Shown: positions 15,742 through 23,705 of the stretch, in pieces | Layout: every line of letters starts with the position of its first letter | How positions within the stretch are numbered: position 1 is the stretch's first letter | Assembly: GCF_002872475.1 (NCBI RefSeq) | Contig: NZ_CP025682.1 | Location: 2,790,001 to 2,854,000 of the forward strand | Length of the DNA: 64,000 nt | Direction of reading: 5' to 3' | From: Pseudazoarcus pumilus | Lineage (GTDB): Bacteria > Pseudomonadota > Gammaproteobacteria > Burkholderiales > Rhodocyclaceae | Made by a program: the position numbers and the translations under genes | Notes under the pieces: model-generated | Told to the model about the DNA's origin: nothing | Seen by the model: only the letters and a program-made list of their open reading frames with translations | The model's database searches: none

Positions 15742-16987
15742 TCCGATCCGCGTCGGCGTCCCGGTAGGCCGAATCGACCGCGCCATCCGGCCCCACCATC
15801 ACGTGCTTGCCGTCGGGCAATTGTCCGATGACGTTTCCCGTCTCGCTGTCGCTGAACCACTGCGCCTCGCCCATCGCTGCGGGCAGCGCGGCCCACTCCT
15901 CGCGCGTGAGCGCGTCGCCCTTCTCCTGGTGGCGTCGAGCCTTCTTGCCGATGATCAGCCGGTCCTCCGCATGGATGACCGGGGCGACGGACTTCCCTTC
16001 CTGCGACAGACGGCGCACGACCTCGAGCGGCAGGATGCCGAGGGTCATGGTCTGGCCCTGGATACGGTCGAACTCGAAGGTGTTGTCGACGAAGCTCGAC
16101 CACGCCTTCATGCGCGTGGGCGACGTGACGGCGCGCGCCACGCTGGCGAAGCCGGCTTCGCCGCCCAGCGCGTCGACGGCCTTCTGCGCCAGCACGTTGT
16201 CCATCCAGTGGCCGGCGAGCGGGTTACTGTTGAAGCCGGGGTCGGCCCACATCACGGTGGGCTTGCCGTCGGAGCCGGTCACGCGGATGCCGGTCTGTTG
16301 GGTACGGAACAGTTCGCCGCTGCGCCGGTCGGTGCCGGCGTCGACCGTGCGGGTCACGGTCTGTCCCCGGCTAGAGCGCACATCCAGCCCTTCACGCTCC
16401 ACCTGGCTGGCGGTGAGCGGACGCGTGCGGCAACGGCAGTTGAAGCCGTTGGGCGGGGTGTGGGTGTCCCAGATCGGGTCATCCTTGGCGAAGACCTGCC
16501 CGTCGAGCGCGGCGTGCGTGGGGCGCGTGCGGCTGTCCATCACCGCCACGTACTGCAGGTAGGGGAAGGCGTCGGCCGCCTGCTGCGCCTGGGCGCGCCC
16601 GGCCATGTAGACGCTTTGCACGTTGGTCTGATAGATGGTCTTGAGCCGGCGCGGGCTACCCAGCTGCACCATCTCGGCACCGCCGGACGAATCGACCACC
16701 ACCTGTTTGCCCCACCAGCCCTTTTCCTGAAGCACTGGTTCGAGCTCGTCGCGGAACTGGCGCAGCGTCTTGCCCTCGCGCGTGGCGTCGATGACCGCGC
16801 GGCGGATGTCGGACAGCACATCGATACGCGTGGCTTTGGCAACAGTGAAGGCGCGCGCGTGGGCTTCGTCGAGCATCTCGGCCCAGTTCCAGGTGACGCG
16901 CAGCCCCTTGGATTCGAGCCAGGCGACGGCCTCAGCCGGCTCGCGGTCGAACAGCGCGGCCAGCGTCTCGCGGTCAGGCCCGGCCAT
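15710..16987 (-). CDS. Mu gpF-like minor head protein with C-terminal domain, 425 aa
   Basis: Residues about 1-230 are the Mu F / SPP1 gp7 head morphogenesis domain, with TIYQTNVQSVYMAGR and the conserved C-terminal motif HTPPNGFNCRCRTRPLT. In Mu, gpF is a minor head protein next to the portal. The last 150 residues (about 275-425) are an extra domain rich in charged residues; similar extensions in gpF proteins belong to the Barnase/EndoU/ColicinE5/RelE-like nuclease superfamily, which I suggest but cannot confirm here. The start at 16987 overlaps the portal gene end by 14 bp. Confidence 0.92.
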   Translation of the reverse strand: MAGPDRETLAALFDREPAEAVAWLESKGLRVTWNWAEMLDEAHARAFTVAKATRIDVLSDIRRAVIDATREGKTLRQFRDELEPVLQEKGWWGKQVVVDSSGGAEMVQLGSPRRLKTIYQTNVQSVYMAGRAQAQQAADAFPYLQYVAVMDSRTRPTHAALDGQVFAKDDPIWDTHTPPNGFNCRCRTRPLTASQVEREGLDVRSSRGQTVTRTVDAGTDRRSGELFRTQQTGIRVTGSDGKPTVMWADPGFNSNPLAGHWMDNVLAQKAVDALGGEAGFASVARAVTSPTRMKAWSSFVDNTFEFDRIQGQTMTLGILPLEVVRRLSQEGKSVAPVIHAEDRLIIGKKARRHQEKGDALTREEWAALPAAMGEAQWFSDSETGNVIGQLPDGKHVMVGPDGAVDSAYRDADADRKIKSGRWRPL

Positions 16988-18536
16988 TCAGGCGCCCCCA
17001 CATCTGCGCGGCCCACAGCAGGCGGCCGAGCTTTTCCTCGAGCGCACCGCCGTCGGCCTCGGGGAAGGCTTCGGCCAGCCAGCCGAGCAACTCGTTCGGG
17101 TCCGGATCTTCGTCCAGGCGTTCAAGCACCGGCGCGAGCAGCTCGCGCATCTGCGCGTCGAGCGTGTCGGCGCCGATCGCCTCGAGCGCGGCATCGAGCA
17201 TGTCCTGGTCGGCGAAGCCCTCGGCCGCCGGGCGACGCGCAGCGGCCATCGCCGGGCGGCGCAGCGCGCCCATGGGCGGCATGGCCGGCACCTCGAGCAC
17301 ATCCTCGTTGGCGTCCGGCTCGGGAATGCGCAGCTTGGCGTGGCCCCACGCGCGGGGGATCTTGAAGCCCACGCCCACCAGCTTGGGCAGGGCCTCGGCG
17401 TAGGCGGCCAGATCCTCGGCCTCACCGGCGTCGAAGACCCAGCGCGGGCAGCGCCGGTAGCTCTCCACGCCCGGCCGGTTGAGCGCCACCAGCGGATAGA
17501 TCAGGTCGCGCGTGAGGGTGTCGGCGAGCTGGCGCGCGTCGCTCTTGAGGATGTCGCGGCGCACCTCGCCGTGCAGATCGGCCACGCCGCTGCCCAGGCC
17601 GGTGGCCTGCGCCTCGCTGCTGGTGGTCTGGCCCAGCACGACCTTGCTCTGGGCGCGGTCGGCCCATTCGACCATCGCCATGTGATGGCTGCCCCCGGTG
17701 CCGCCGGTGACGGTCTGGATCTCCAGCGCCATGCCCTCGGGCATGATGGCGCGCGCATCGTGCCCCAGCGCGGCCACCGCGCGCATCAGGCTGGACTTCT
17801 CCTCGGCCGTGGCGCCGGCCATGTATTTGCCGACGATGATGGGCAGGCCGTAGGTCTCCAGGAACTCGGCGAAGTCGCCCACCGCGTAGGCCTTGTACAG
17901 GAAGGGCCACAGGCAGGCGCGGAAGATGCCGGCGCGGCCGAGATAGCCGGTCTTGACCTTCTTGTGCTGGTGAAGGATCCAGCCCATGGGAATGGGCTCG
18001 GCGCCGTCCGGGCTGCCGTCGGCCAGGCGCAGCGCGCGCCGGTGAGTGTCGGTGCGAAACCACGTCTGCGGGCGCGGATGGAACTTGGGGATCCAGTCGC
18101 GGCCGATACGCTGCCATTCGAGTTCGATGGGCGCGAAGCCGTGGCCGGGCGCTTCCATCATCGCCAGCAGCACGTCCTCGAGGTCGTCGACCGCATCGCG
18201 CAGCATCTCCCCGGCGTAGGCCGCGGCGGCCTTCTCGGCGGCCGACGCGTTGGCCGGCGGCTCGATGCTCCAGTCCAGCGCCACCGGCGCGCCCTGGCGC
18301 TTCTCGTACTCGCTGCGCAGATGCGCGTCGCGGTCGAGCATGTCGTCGAAGAGCTGGCTTTGCGCGGTCAGGTCGCCCAGGTCGGCATCCTTGAGGATGC
18401 GCGCGGCCTTGGCCGGCGAGATGCCGTCGAGTTGGCTGTCGATGAGCTGGTGCGCGAGCTGTGCGATGCGCGTGGTCTGCGGCTCGGCGAGTTGGCCGGT
18501 GTCGAAGGGATTGCCGTGTTGGTCGAGGATTTTCAT
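16974..18536 (-). CDS. Mu gp29-like portal protein (DUF935), 520 aa
   Basis: 520-residue DUF935 protein, starting MKILDQHGNPFDTGQL, with LDGISPAKAARILKDADLGDLTAQ, WFRTDTHRR and YGLPIIVGKY, all typical of gp29-type portals. It forms the dodecameric DNA channel at the head vertex and the docking site for terminase. The acidic C-terminal region (about 395-520) is of the kind that varies among phages. It would normally follow the terminase gene directly; here a 136-codon reading frame and a 60-base gap separate them. Confidence 0.96.
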   Translation of the reverse strand: MKILDQHGNPFDTGQLAEPQTTRIAQLAHQLIDSQLDGISPAKAARILKDADLGDLTAQSQLFDDMLDRDAHLRSEYEKRQGAPVALDWSIEPPANASAAEKAAAAYAGEMLRDAVDDLEDVLLAMMEAPGHGFAPIELEWQRIGRDWIPKFHPRPQTWFRTDTHRRALRLADGSPDGAEPIPMGWILHQHKKVKTGYLGRAGIFRACLWPFLYKAYAVGDFAEFLETYGLPIIVGKYMAGATAEEKSSLMRAVAALGHDARAIMPEGMALEIQTVTGGTGGSHHMAMVEWADRAQSKVVLGQTTSSEAQATGLGSGVADLHGEVRRDILKSDARQLADTLTRDLIYPLVALNRPGVESYRRCPRWVFDAGEAEDLAAYAEALPKLVGVGFKIPRAWGHAKLRIPEPDANEDVLEVPAMPPMGALRRPAMAAARRPAAEGFADQDMLDAALEAIGADTLDAQMRELLAPVLERLDEDPDPNELLGWLAEAFPEADGGALEEKLGRLLWAAQMWGRLNGRA

Positions 18537-18596
18537 GACGTGATGGCCGGATGACTGAGATGGCTGAAGAACCGTTTTGAAATCGCAGGATTTCGG

Positions 18597-19007
18597 CTAC
18601 GCTGTATTCACACGTGTAGGGCGCGCAGTGCGCACAACCCGATTGCGTGTACGGGGTTGACTACCCCGGTGGCGCACAGTCAATGCGCTTAAGGTGGTAA
18701 CGCTCCCTACCCCGCGTGAGCGGCCGGAGGTCAGTGCTGCCGGCGTTCGAGGCGATTCGCGGTAAACCCCGGACAAGCGCCCGCAAGGCGCTATACAAAT
18801 AGCCAACTTCAAACGTTGGCGCCGGCGCCAGCATTGAATAAGGCTCATGCCAATGTTCAAGCTGACGTTACAGGTCGAGTTGGATTTGAACGCGCTGTAT
18901 CGTGTTTTGCGGACAGTGTCGTTCTGGTTCGTCATCCTTCTCGTTCCATGATGAGTCCCGGGGCTCGGGTTCGCCCGAGCTCCGGGGTTCTCAATTCGCT
19001 GGCACAT
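18597..19007 (-). CDS. Unrecognised 136-aa reading frame between terminase and portal
   Basis: Start ATG at 19,007 overlaps the terminase stop (TGATG) and GGAGG lies 8 bases upstream, so translation is plausible. The predicted protein is basic, Ser/Asn/Thr/Arg rich, with Cys-containing segments (FKSNSTCNVSLN, IAPCGRLSG) and ends RTARPTRVNTA. Its codon use is unlike the strongly GC3-biased neighbours, and several hairpins run through the DNA. It may be an acquired small phage gene or a structured non-coding segment with a chance frame. I do not recognise the family. Confidence 0.45.
   Translation of the reverse strand: MCQRIENPGARANPSPGTHHGTRRMTNQNDTVRKTRYSAFKSNSTCNVSLNIGMSLIQCWRRRQRLKLAICIAPCGRLSGVYRESPRTPAALTSGRSRGVGSVTTLSALTVRHRGSQPRTRNRVVRTARPTRVNTA
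18957..18986. repeat. Strong inverted repeat (11 bp paired, 2x2 internal loop, TTCG loop)
   Basis: CCCGG, GG, CTCGGG, loop TTCG, CCCGAG, CT, CCGGG. Two stems (6 and 5 bp) are separated by a GG/CT internal loop. It is just downstream of the terminase gene in the transcribed direction and lacks a U tract, so it is more likely an RNA processing or stability element than a terminator. Confidence 0.6.
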
Positions 19008-20653
19008 CAGAACATCCTCCGTGACTCGAACCCGTCCATGTCGTCGAAGGCGTCCGAGCGCCCCGCATGCCGCCGAAGGCTCTGGAAACCCTCGGTGGTG
19101 TTGCCCATGGACGTAGAGGCCATCCACAGCATCTGCAGGGCATCCGGGCCGTCGTCGTGGTCGGCCTTGGGAAAGTGGCGCAGCTGGTCGATCAGCGTGG
19201 TCTGGCCGGGGTGGAGTCGGATCAGGCCGTTCTTGACGTGCGGCTGCAGGCTCTCGATGCGCAGCAGCTTGTCGGTGATGGGCGTGACGCCGCGTGCCGG
19301 CACGGGAATGCCGCGCGCGGCCGCGCGCTTGACCAGCTCGCTGTAGAGGAAGGCCTGGAACTGCACCGTCTCGATGACCCAAAGCAGGCAGCGGTATTCG
19401 GCTTGGTAGGCGATCACGTCTTCGATGATGCGATCCGGAAGGCGCTTCTTGATGGCGGCCTCGACGACGTCGAGGATGCCGGTTTGCCGGTTGAATCCGC
19501 CCACCAGTAACGCGGAAGGGTCACGGCTGGCGCCGGCCTTGCCCAGGCTGGGGTCGCACGCGCCGAAGAACACCCACTCGGTCAGGCGGTTGACCCAGAA
19601 CTGGATGATGTTGGCGAACGGGGCGTTGTCGCCGGCCACGGGGTCGTTCTGGTACTCGCTGTCGAAGGTGTCGTGCCCGTCGCGGGCGCGGATCTTCATC
19701 AGCGTGAGCAGCGGGCGCGCGGCCCAGCTCACCTCGGCACCGGCTTCCATCCCGGCCGCGTGCGCCCAGTAGAAGGCATCGGCCGCGTCTTCGCCCTCGT
19801 TGCGCAGGGTTTCCTCCCAGCGCTCCCACAGGTCCATGCGCTCGGGCCAGCGGATCAGCGCCTTGAAGCGTGCCGTGCGCCACATCCGGTTGGCCAGCGT
19901 GCGCGAGAGCACCGAGTCGTAGTGCAGGATGGTGCCGATATAGACCACGTCGAACTTGGCACCGGCGCCGCCCAGCGGCAGCACCGTCTTCGACAGCCAC
20001 GCCTGCAGCTTGTCGCGCTGCTCGGGGTTGCGCACCTGCTCGTCGTTCTCGATGTCGTCGAGCACGGCCAGATCGGGCCGGTAGGGGCCGTGGCGCAGGC
20101 CGCGCAGCTTCTTGCCGGAGCCGGCCACCTGCACCTTGACGTCGTTGGCGGTGACGATGGTACCGGCCTGCCACACGCGCCCCTGCCCGCAGGCCTCGGG
20201 GAAGTCCATCATCAGGCGCGGGTTGAAGGCCAGCTCCGCCTTGATCGCCTCGAGCATCGGGTAGGCCTGGTCGATGCTGTCCATGACCACCACCGGGTAT
20301 CGCTTGCGGCCGGTGACGATGCACCACAGCACGAAGAGCTGCGAGACCAGCGTGGACTTGGCCTCGCCGCGTGGGGCCGCGATGGCGTCGGTCTCGCTGC
20401 GGTCGGACGCCACGATTTCGGGCAGGCGCGTGAACAGGTACCGGTGCAGCACGCTCTTGTGCGGACTGCGCACGTAGTGCGGGAAGTAGGTGCCGACGAA
20501 GGTGTCGAAGTCGTTCCAGGCGCTCTGCCTGCGCTCGGCACGCGCGGCCGGGTCCGGGTCGAAGCCGGTGACCTCGGCCTCGATGCGCGCGCGGAAGGAG
20601 GCGGCGAGTTGGGCGAGTTCGGCGAGGAACGATTTTCGAGTGTTGGTAGTCAT
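19007..20653 (-). CDS. Mu gp28-like large terminase subunit, 548 aa
   Basis: Packaging motor of the phage. The N-terminal ATPase part has a Walker A-like APRGEAKST (about residues 93-101) and Walker B LAVLDDIEND; the C-terminal nuclease part has FFGACDPSLGKAG, a central acidic VIETVQF and the final DDGPDALQM. This layout is that of gp28-type terminases that cut host-flanked phage DNA during headful packaging. ATG at 20,653 was preferred to a GTG six bases upstream because AAGG stands at proper distance. It is followed by the 136-codon frame and the portal. Confidence 0.96.
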   Translation of the reverse strand: MTTNTRKSFLAELAQLAASFRARIEAEVTGFDPDPAARAERRQSAWNDFDTFVGTYFPHYVRSPHKSVLHRYLFTRLPEIVASDRSETDAIAAPRGEAKSTLVSQLFVLWCIVTGRKRYPVVVMDSIDQAYPMLEAIKAELAFNPRLMMDFPEACGQGRVWQAGTIVTANDVKVQVAGSGKKLRGLRHGPYRPDLAVLDDIENDEQVRNPEQRDKLQAWLSKTVLPLGGAGAKFDVVYIGTILHYDSVLSRTLANRMWRTARFKALIRWPERMDLWERWEETLRNEGEDAADAFYWAHAAGMEAGAEVSWAARPLLTLMKIRARDGHDTFDSEYQNDPVAGDNAPFANIIQFWVNRLTEWVFFGACDPSLGKAGASRDPSALLVGGFNRQTGILDVVEAAIKKRLPDRIIEDVIAYQAEYRCLLWVIETVQFQAFLYSELVKRAAARGIPVPARGVTPITDKLLRIESLQPHVKNGLIRLHPGQTTLIDQLRHFPKADHDDGPDALQMLWMASTSMGNTTEGFQSLRRHAGRSDAFDDMDGFESRRMF

Positions 20654-20712
20654 CCACACACCCTTCGTTCTTTACCTTGAGGTAATGCCGTGGAAGGCGT
20701 TACTATGAGTCC

Positions 20713-20937
20713 ATGAAACGCCGAATCTATAAGCGCTTTCGCTTTCTTCGCGCCGTCCTCCGGGGCATGGGCGCGCCTGCCTTCATGTTCGAATCCGAAC
20801 ATCGTGGTCGCCGTGTTACTGGCTACCCGCACGCCAACGAAATGGAAGCCATGCGTAGCGATTGGCTGCGCATAGGTGGCGATTTTCAGACTGCGGTGAA
20901 GCGTGAAGAAACATTCCGCGCGACAACCCAGTCCTAG
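20713..20937 (+). CDS. Accessory 74-aa basic protein, stop codon created by IS insertion
   Basis: 74-residue basic protein MKRRIYKRFRFLRAVLRG... on the plus strand, opposite to the phage operon. No signal peptide or membrane helix is clear, and the family is not recognised. The insertion sequence entered at its stop codon: the uninterrupted site reads TCC TAA, the present one TCC TAG with the final G from the IS, so the protein is unchanged. DUF2335 lies 31 bases beyond the IS, suggesting the two formed one small operon. The region between 20,654 and 20,712 carries a TTACC-TTGA-GGTAA palindrome that may be an operator. Confidence 0.6.
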   Translation: MKRRIYKRFRFLRAVLRGMGAPAFMFESEHRGRRVTGYPHANEMEAMRSDWLRIGGDFQTAVKREETFRATTQS

Positions 20938-21760
20938 GCTCTGTTCACATTTGAAGTTTTATGTTCACATTCTGATCTTTGAGCGGAGATCAGGATGGCT
21001 CGGATGGTGCTGTCGGATGAACAGTGGGCGTCGATCGAAGATCTGTTGCCCGGCAAGCCAAGCGATCGTGGGCGTACGGCCAAGGACAATCGGTTGTTCG
21101 TCGAGGCTGTGCTGTGGTTGGCGCGCACGGGCAGCCCTTGGCGCGACCTTCCGCCCGAGTTTGGTAACTGGCACTCGACGTACGTACGCTTTGCGCGTTG
21201 GCGCGATGCTGGCGTCTGGGACCGAATCGCCTTTGCGTTGGCCGGTGAGCGCGATCTGGCGCGGGTGTTCATCGACTCGACCATCGTGCGTGCCCACCAG
21301 CACGCCTGTGGCGCCCAAAAAAAGTAGGGCCGCAGGCGCTGGGTCGCTCGCGTGGGGGGCTGACGACCAAACTGCATTTCGCGGTCGATGCTTTGGGCAA
21401 ACCGCTGCGCATGATTCTGACCGCCGGACAGGTTGCCGACATCGAGTGTGCGAACGAGCTCATTGCCGAGTTGCCCTGCGCCAGCCTTGTGGCCGACAAA
21501 GGCTACGATGCCAACGCGTTGGTAACGAGCGTCGAAGCGTCCGGTGCGCAAGCGGTCATTCCGCCGCGCTCCAACCGCATCGAACCCAGGCAGTACGACC
21601 GCAGCGCCTACCGCGAACGCAACCTGATCGAGCGCTTCTTCAATCGCATCAAGCATTTTCGACGGATCGCCACGCGTTACGACAAACTCGCCCGCAGCTA
21701 TCTGGCATTCGTGCGCGTTGTGTGTGCGGTGATTTCATATCGCTATATGTGAACAGAACC
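20937..21760 (+). mobile_element. IS5-family (IS427-type) insertion sequence, 824 bp
   Basis: Terminal inverted repeats GGCTCTGTTCACAT (left) and GGTTCTGTTCACAT (right, reverse complement) match at 13 of 14 positions. The element is flanked by TA on both sides (20,935-20,936 and 21,761-21,762), the 2-bp duplication typical of the IS427 group. It carries one transposase made by frameshifting. It separates two accessory genes without breaking either. Confidence 0.9.
20995..21752 (+). CDS. IS427-type transposase, joined by -1 frameshift (252 aa)
   Basis: First frame 20,995-21,327 (MARMVLSDEQWASIEDLLPG ... STIVRAHQHACGAQKK) carries the N-terminal domain and the first catalytic Asp (FIDSTIVRAHQ). 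At A-AAA-AAG (21,318-21,324) a -1 slip enters the second frame (VGPQALGRSRGG) that ends at 21,752 and carries the second Asp (VADKGYDA) and Glu (YRERNLIERFFNR). The DDE set and the slippery heptamer are intact, so the element looks active. It ends within the right inverted repeat. Confidence 0.9.
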
Positions 21761-21791
21761 TAACCCTCCGGCCGACCGGACAACCACCACC

Positions 21792-22145
21792 GTGACCAAG
21801 GCGACTTGGTCAGGCCCTTTGCCGCCGCCAGAGTGTCTTGAGCGATTCGATGCAATTGCTCCGGGCGCCGCCGAGCGCATTCTCAAGATGGCGGAGGATG
21901 AGCAGGCGCACAGGTTGAGATGCGAAAGTGAAGCCTTAACAGAGAATATCCAGACGGCCCGCGTCGAACGAATCATCGATACGCGAGGCCAGTGGTTGGG
22001 GGCTGGCCTTTCCCTCGCTGCAGTCGTTGGAGCGGTTTGGCTGGCTCTTGCTACCGGCGCGGTAATGGTCCCGCTCGCTCTACTGGGCCTCCCCTTGATG
22101 GGCGTGGCACGCGCGTTGATTATCCGCAAAGGGAAGCGGGAGTAG
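21792..22145 (+). CDS. DUF2335 membrane protein, 117 aa
   Basis: Starts with GTG at 21,792 (M/V-TKATWSGPLPPPECLERFDAI). The N-terminal GPLPPPE...YD/FD-IxPGAAERIL-MAEDEQAHR is the signature of DUF2335, followed by two membrane-spanning segments (about residues 66-85 and 88-108) and a basic tail. DUF2335 proteins are common accessory genes in phages and plasmids with unknown role; membrane location suggests a possible superinfection or host-interaction function, which is inference. Its stop abuts the stop of the convergent gp27-like gene. The IS may have cut it off from its original promoter. Confidence 0.88.
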   Translation: MTKATWSGPLPPPECLERFDAIAPGAAERILKMAEDEQAHRLRCESEALTENIQTARVERIIDTRGQWLGAGLSLAAVVGAVWLALATGAVMVPLALLGLPLMGVARALIIRKGKRE

Positions 22146-22646
22146 TCACCCATACGCCTTCGCCAGCTCTTCGCCGAACGCCTCCAGCAGTTCCACGAAA
22201 TCGGCGGCCAGCGCGGGCTTGCGCTTGGCGGTGAACTCGCCCAAGCGGCGTACCACGTCCATCGCGATGGCGAACTTGTCGGTCTCAGGCATCAGCCGCT
22301 TAGAGACGGCCATGAGCTTGTGGTACGCGTCGGCCAGGCTGGCGAGCATCTGCACCTTCACGGCGGGGTCCATGTCGGGCGCGGCCTGGATGGCTTCGAC
22401 GGTGGCCTGCACCTGCTGAACTACCACCGCCAGCGTCTGGCGCACCACGTCCTCGATGCCCCCGCCGGCGATCATCTGCGCGCCGCGCGCCTTGTCCCAG
22501 TCGTCACCGGCACGCCGGGCCTCGGCCTTCCAGCGGCGGGCGGTGGCCACCGGCACGCCGTGCTTGAGGGCGGCTACTTCGAGCCCCAGCTGGTCGAACA
22601 CGAAGCCTGCGCGCACCTTGCGACGGGTGTCGGCGTCATGGGCCAT
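22146..22646 (-). CDS. Mu gp27-like small terminase (DUF1804), 166 aa
   Basis: 166-residue DUF1804 protein starting MAHDADTRRKVRAGFVFDQL, with an N-terminal helix-turn-helix (LEVAALKHGVPVATARRWKAEAR, about residues 22-44), a helical oligomerisation region and a C-terminal helix. It is the small terminase that recognises phage DNA for packaging. In Mu the large terminase gene follows directly; here the two are separated by the plus-strand accessory block and IS. Ends meet the DUF2335 gene tail to tail. Confidence 0.92.
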   Translation of the reverse strand: MAHDADTRRKVRAGFVFDQLGLEVAALKHGVPVATARRWKAEARRAGDDWDKARGAQMIAGGGIEDVVRQTLAVVVQQVQATVEAIQAAPDMDPAVKVQMLASLADAYHKLMAVSKRLMPETDKFAIAMDVVRRLGEFTAKRKPALAADFVELLEAFGEELAKAYG

Positions 22647-22648
22647 GT

Positions 22649-22924
22649 TCAGGCCTCGCCCGGCATCGGCTTGCGCTCGAGCACCACGTCGCGGCCGTCC
22701 TCGGTGAGGGCGGCGACGTCCGCTCCGGCGCGCACCAGACCGACATCAGCCAGCCACAGGACGTCCGCGCGCACACGGTCGACGGTGACCACCTGGCCGT
22801 ACAAGGCCTCGAGCTCGTCGCGCAGGCGGCGCACCGGCATGGTCTGCACGTCGGCGAACAGCAGCACGGACAGGATCGCGCGGCGGCGGATGCGGGTGGC
22901 TTCACGTTCGGCGGTGGTGCTCAT
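22649..22924 (-). CDS. Mu gp26-like winged-helix protein, 91 aa
   Basis: 91-residue protein MSTTAEREATRIRRRAILSVL... with helix-helix-beta pattern and VRRLRDELEALYGQVVTVDRVRADVLWLADVGLV, typical of a small winged helix. Gene order (between gp25 and gp27) matches Mu gp26. Its exact role is unknown; it may help packaging or act on DNA. Start overlaps the end of the gp25-like gene. Confidence 0.8.
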   Translation of the reverse strand: MSTTAEREATRIRRRAILSVLLFADVQTMPVRRLRDELEALYGQVVTVDRVRADVLWLADVGLVRAGADVAALTEDGRDVVLERKPMPGEA

Positions 22925-23262
22925 TTCATGCCCTTCTCTGCGATGCGGTTGAGGATCAGGCGCAGCGTCTCACCCATGCCCTTGACCTCGCCCACCAGCT
23001 GGCTGACGGCCCGGCTGGTTTCGTTCTGCTTGGCGTAGAGTGCGCCCAGGTCGTGGTGCGTGGGCGCGGCCTTGATCTGGGTCTCCAGCCGCACCAGGCG
23101 CTCGGAATGGGTGTCGAGCCTGTGATCCACAGCTTCCTCGAGGTCGCTGATTCGTTCGTTGGTGACGCGGTGCCGGCCGGTGGCCCAGACGTAGATCCCG
23201 ATGCCGAAGGTGACGACGATGTGCACCACCTGCAGCCAGAACATCTTTTCTTCCACCGTCAC
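22921..23262 (-). CDS. Mu gp25-like membrane/coiled-coil protein (DUF2730), 113 aa
   Basis: One N-terminal membrane segment (about residues 8-26, WLQVVHIVVTFGIGIYVWA) then a polar helical domain with TNERISDLEEAVDHRLDTHSERLVRLE, as in DUF2730. The GTG start at 23,262 has GGAGG 8 bases upstream, which makes it preferable to an ATG further upstream at 23,295. It lies in the lysis-to-head transition after DUF1353. Function unknown; it may assist lysis or the inner membrane. Confidence 0.85.
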   Translation of the reverse strand: MTVEEKMFWLQVVHIVVTFGIGIYVWATGRHRVTNERISDLEEAVDHRLDTHSERLVRLETQIKAAPTHHDLGALYAKQNETSRAVSQLVGEVKGMGETLRLILNRIAEKGMK

Positions 23263-23705
23263 GCGCGGCCCTCCGCGCGGCGGTAGCGATACCACCCACG
23301 CCAGCCGAACAGGCGCACCATCAACCAGATGGGCCAGCGGTGGCGCCAGTGCACACCCTCGTCGCGCATCGCGGCGAGGAAGATGCGGTCGGCCATGCGC
23401 CGGCCGACCTTTGCACCGCCTTCGCTCAGACGTCCGGACTTGTACAGCCAGTCATGCGCGACGGCGCCCTTGATCGTGCGGCCCTTGGCCAGCCAGTAGG
23501 CCAGAGGCAGGCGCGGCACGCTGTCGAGATCGCACTCGAAGCCGGCGGGCACGTCCACAAACGGGATGAGGAAGCAGCAGGCCGCGCGGTAACGGAATTC
23601 CTTGTTGACCCGCCACCAGCCCGGGCGCAGGGGCGTCAGATCCAGCTCCGAGAATGCTTCCGTGGCTGGGCAGTGTTCGGGCAGTTCGACGGGCGTCTGC
23701 TTCAT
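23259..23705 (-). CDS. DUF1353 protein, 148 aa
   Basis: 148-residue DUF1353 protein with the family features FECDLDSVPRLP, AVAHDWLYKSGRL and a C-terminal Trp/Arg-rich segment (WRHRWPIWLMVRLFGWRGWYRYRR) that may associate with membrane. The His-Asp of AHDWLY is invariant in the family. DUF1353 genes are common in the lysis regions of Mu-like phages; activity unknown. The ATG at 23,705 overlaps the preceding lipoprotein gene, and its stop overlaps the DUF2730 gene. Confidence 0.9.
   Translation of the reverse strand: MKQTPVELPEHCPATEAFSELDLTPLRPGWWRVNKEFRYRAACCFLIPFVDVPAGFECDLDSVPRLPLAYWLAKGRTIKGAVAHDWLYKSGRLSEGGAKVGRRMADRIFLAAMRDEGVHWRHRWPIWLMVRLFGWRGWYRYRRAEGRA

Noticed and set aside
18816-19346. 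Plus-strand frame opposite the terminase 3' end
   Set aside because: Mostly antisense to terminase and without ribosome site; the minus-strand frame has better translation signals.
20937-21760. IS element as evidence that the prophage is dead
   Set aside because: The insertion lies between accessory genes and all visible essential phage genes appear intact, so no inactivation is shown.
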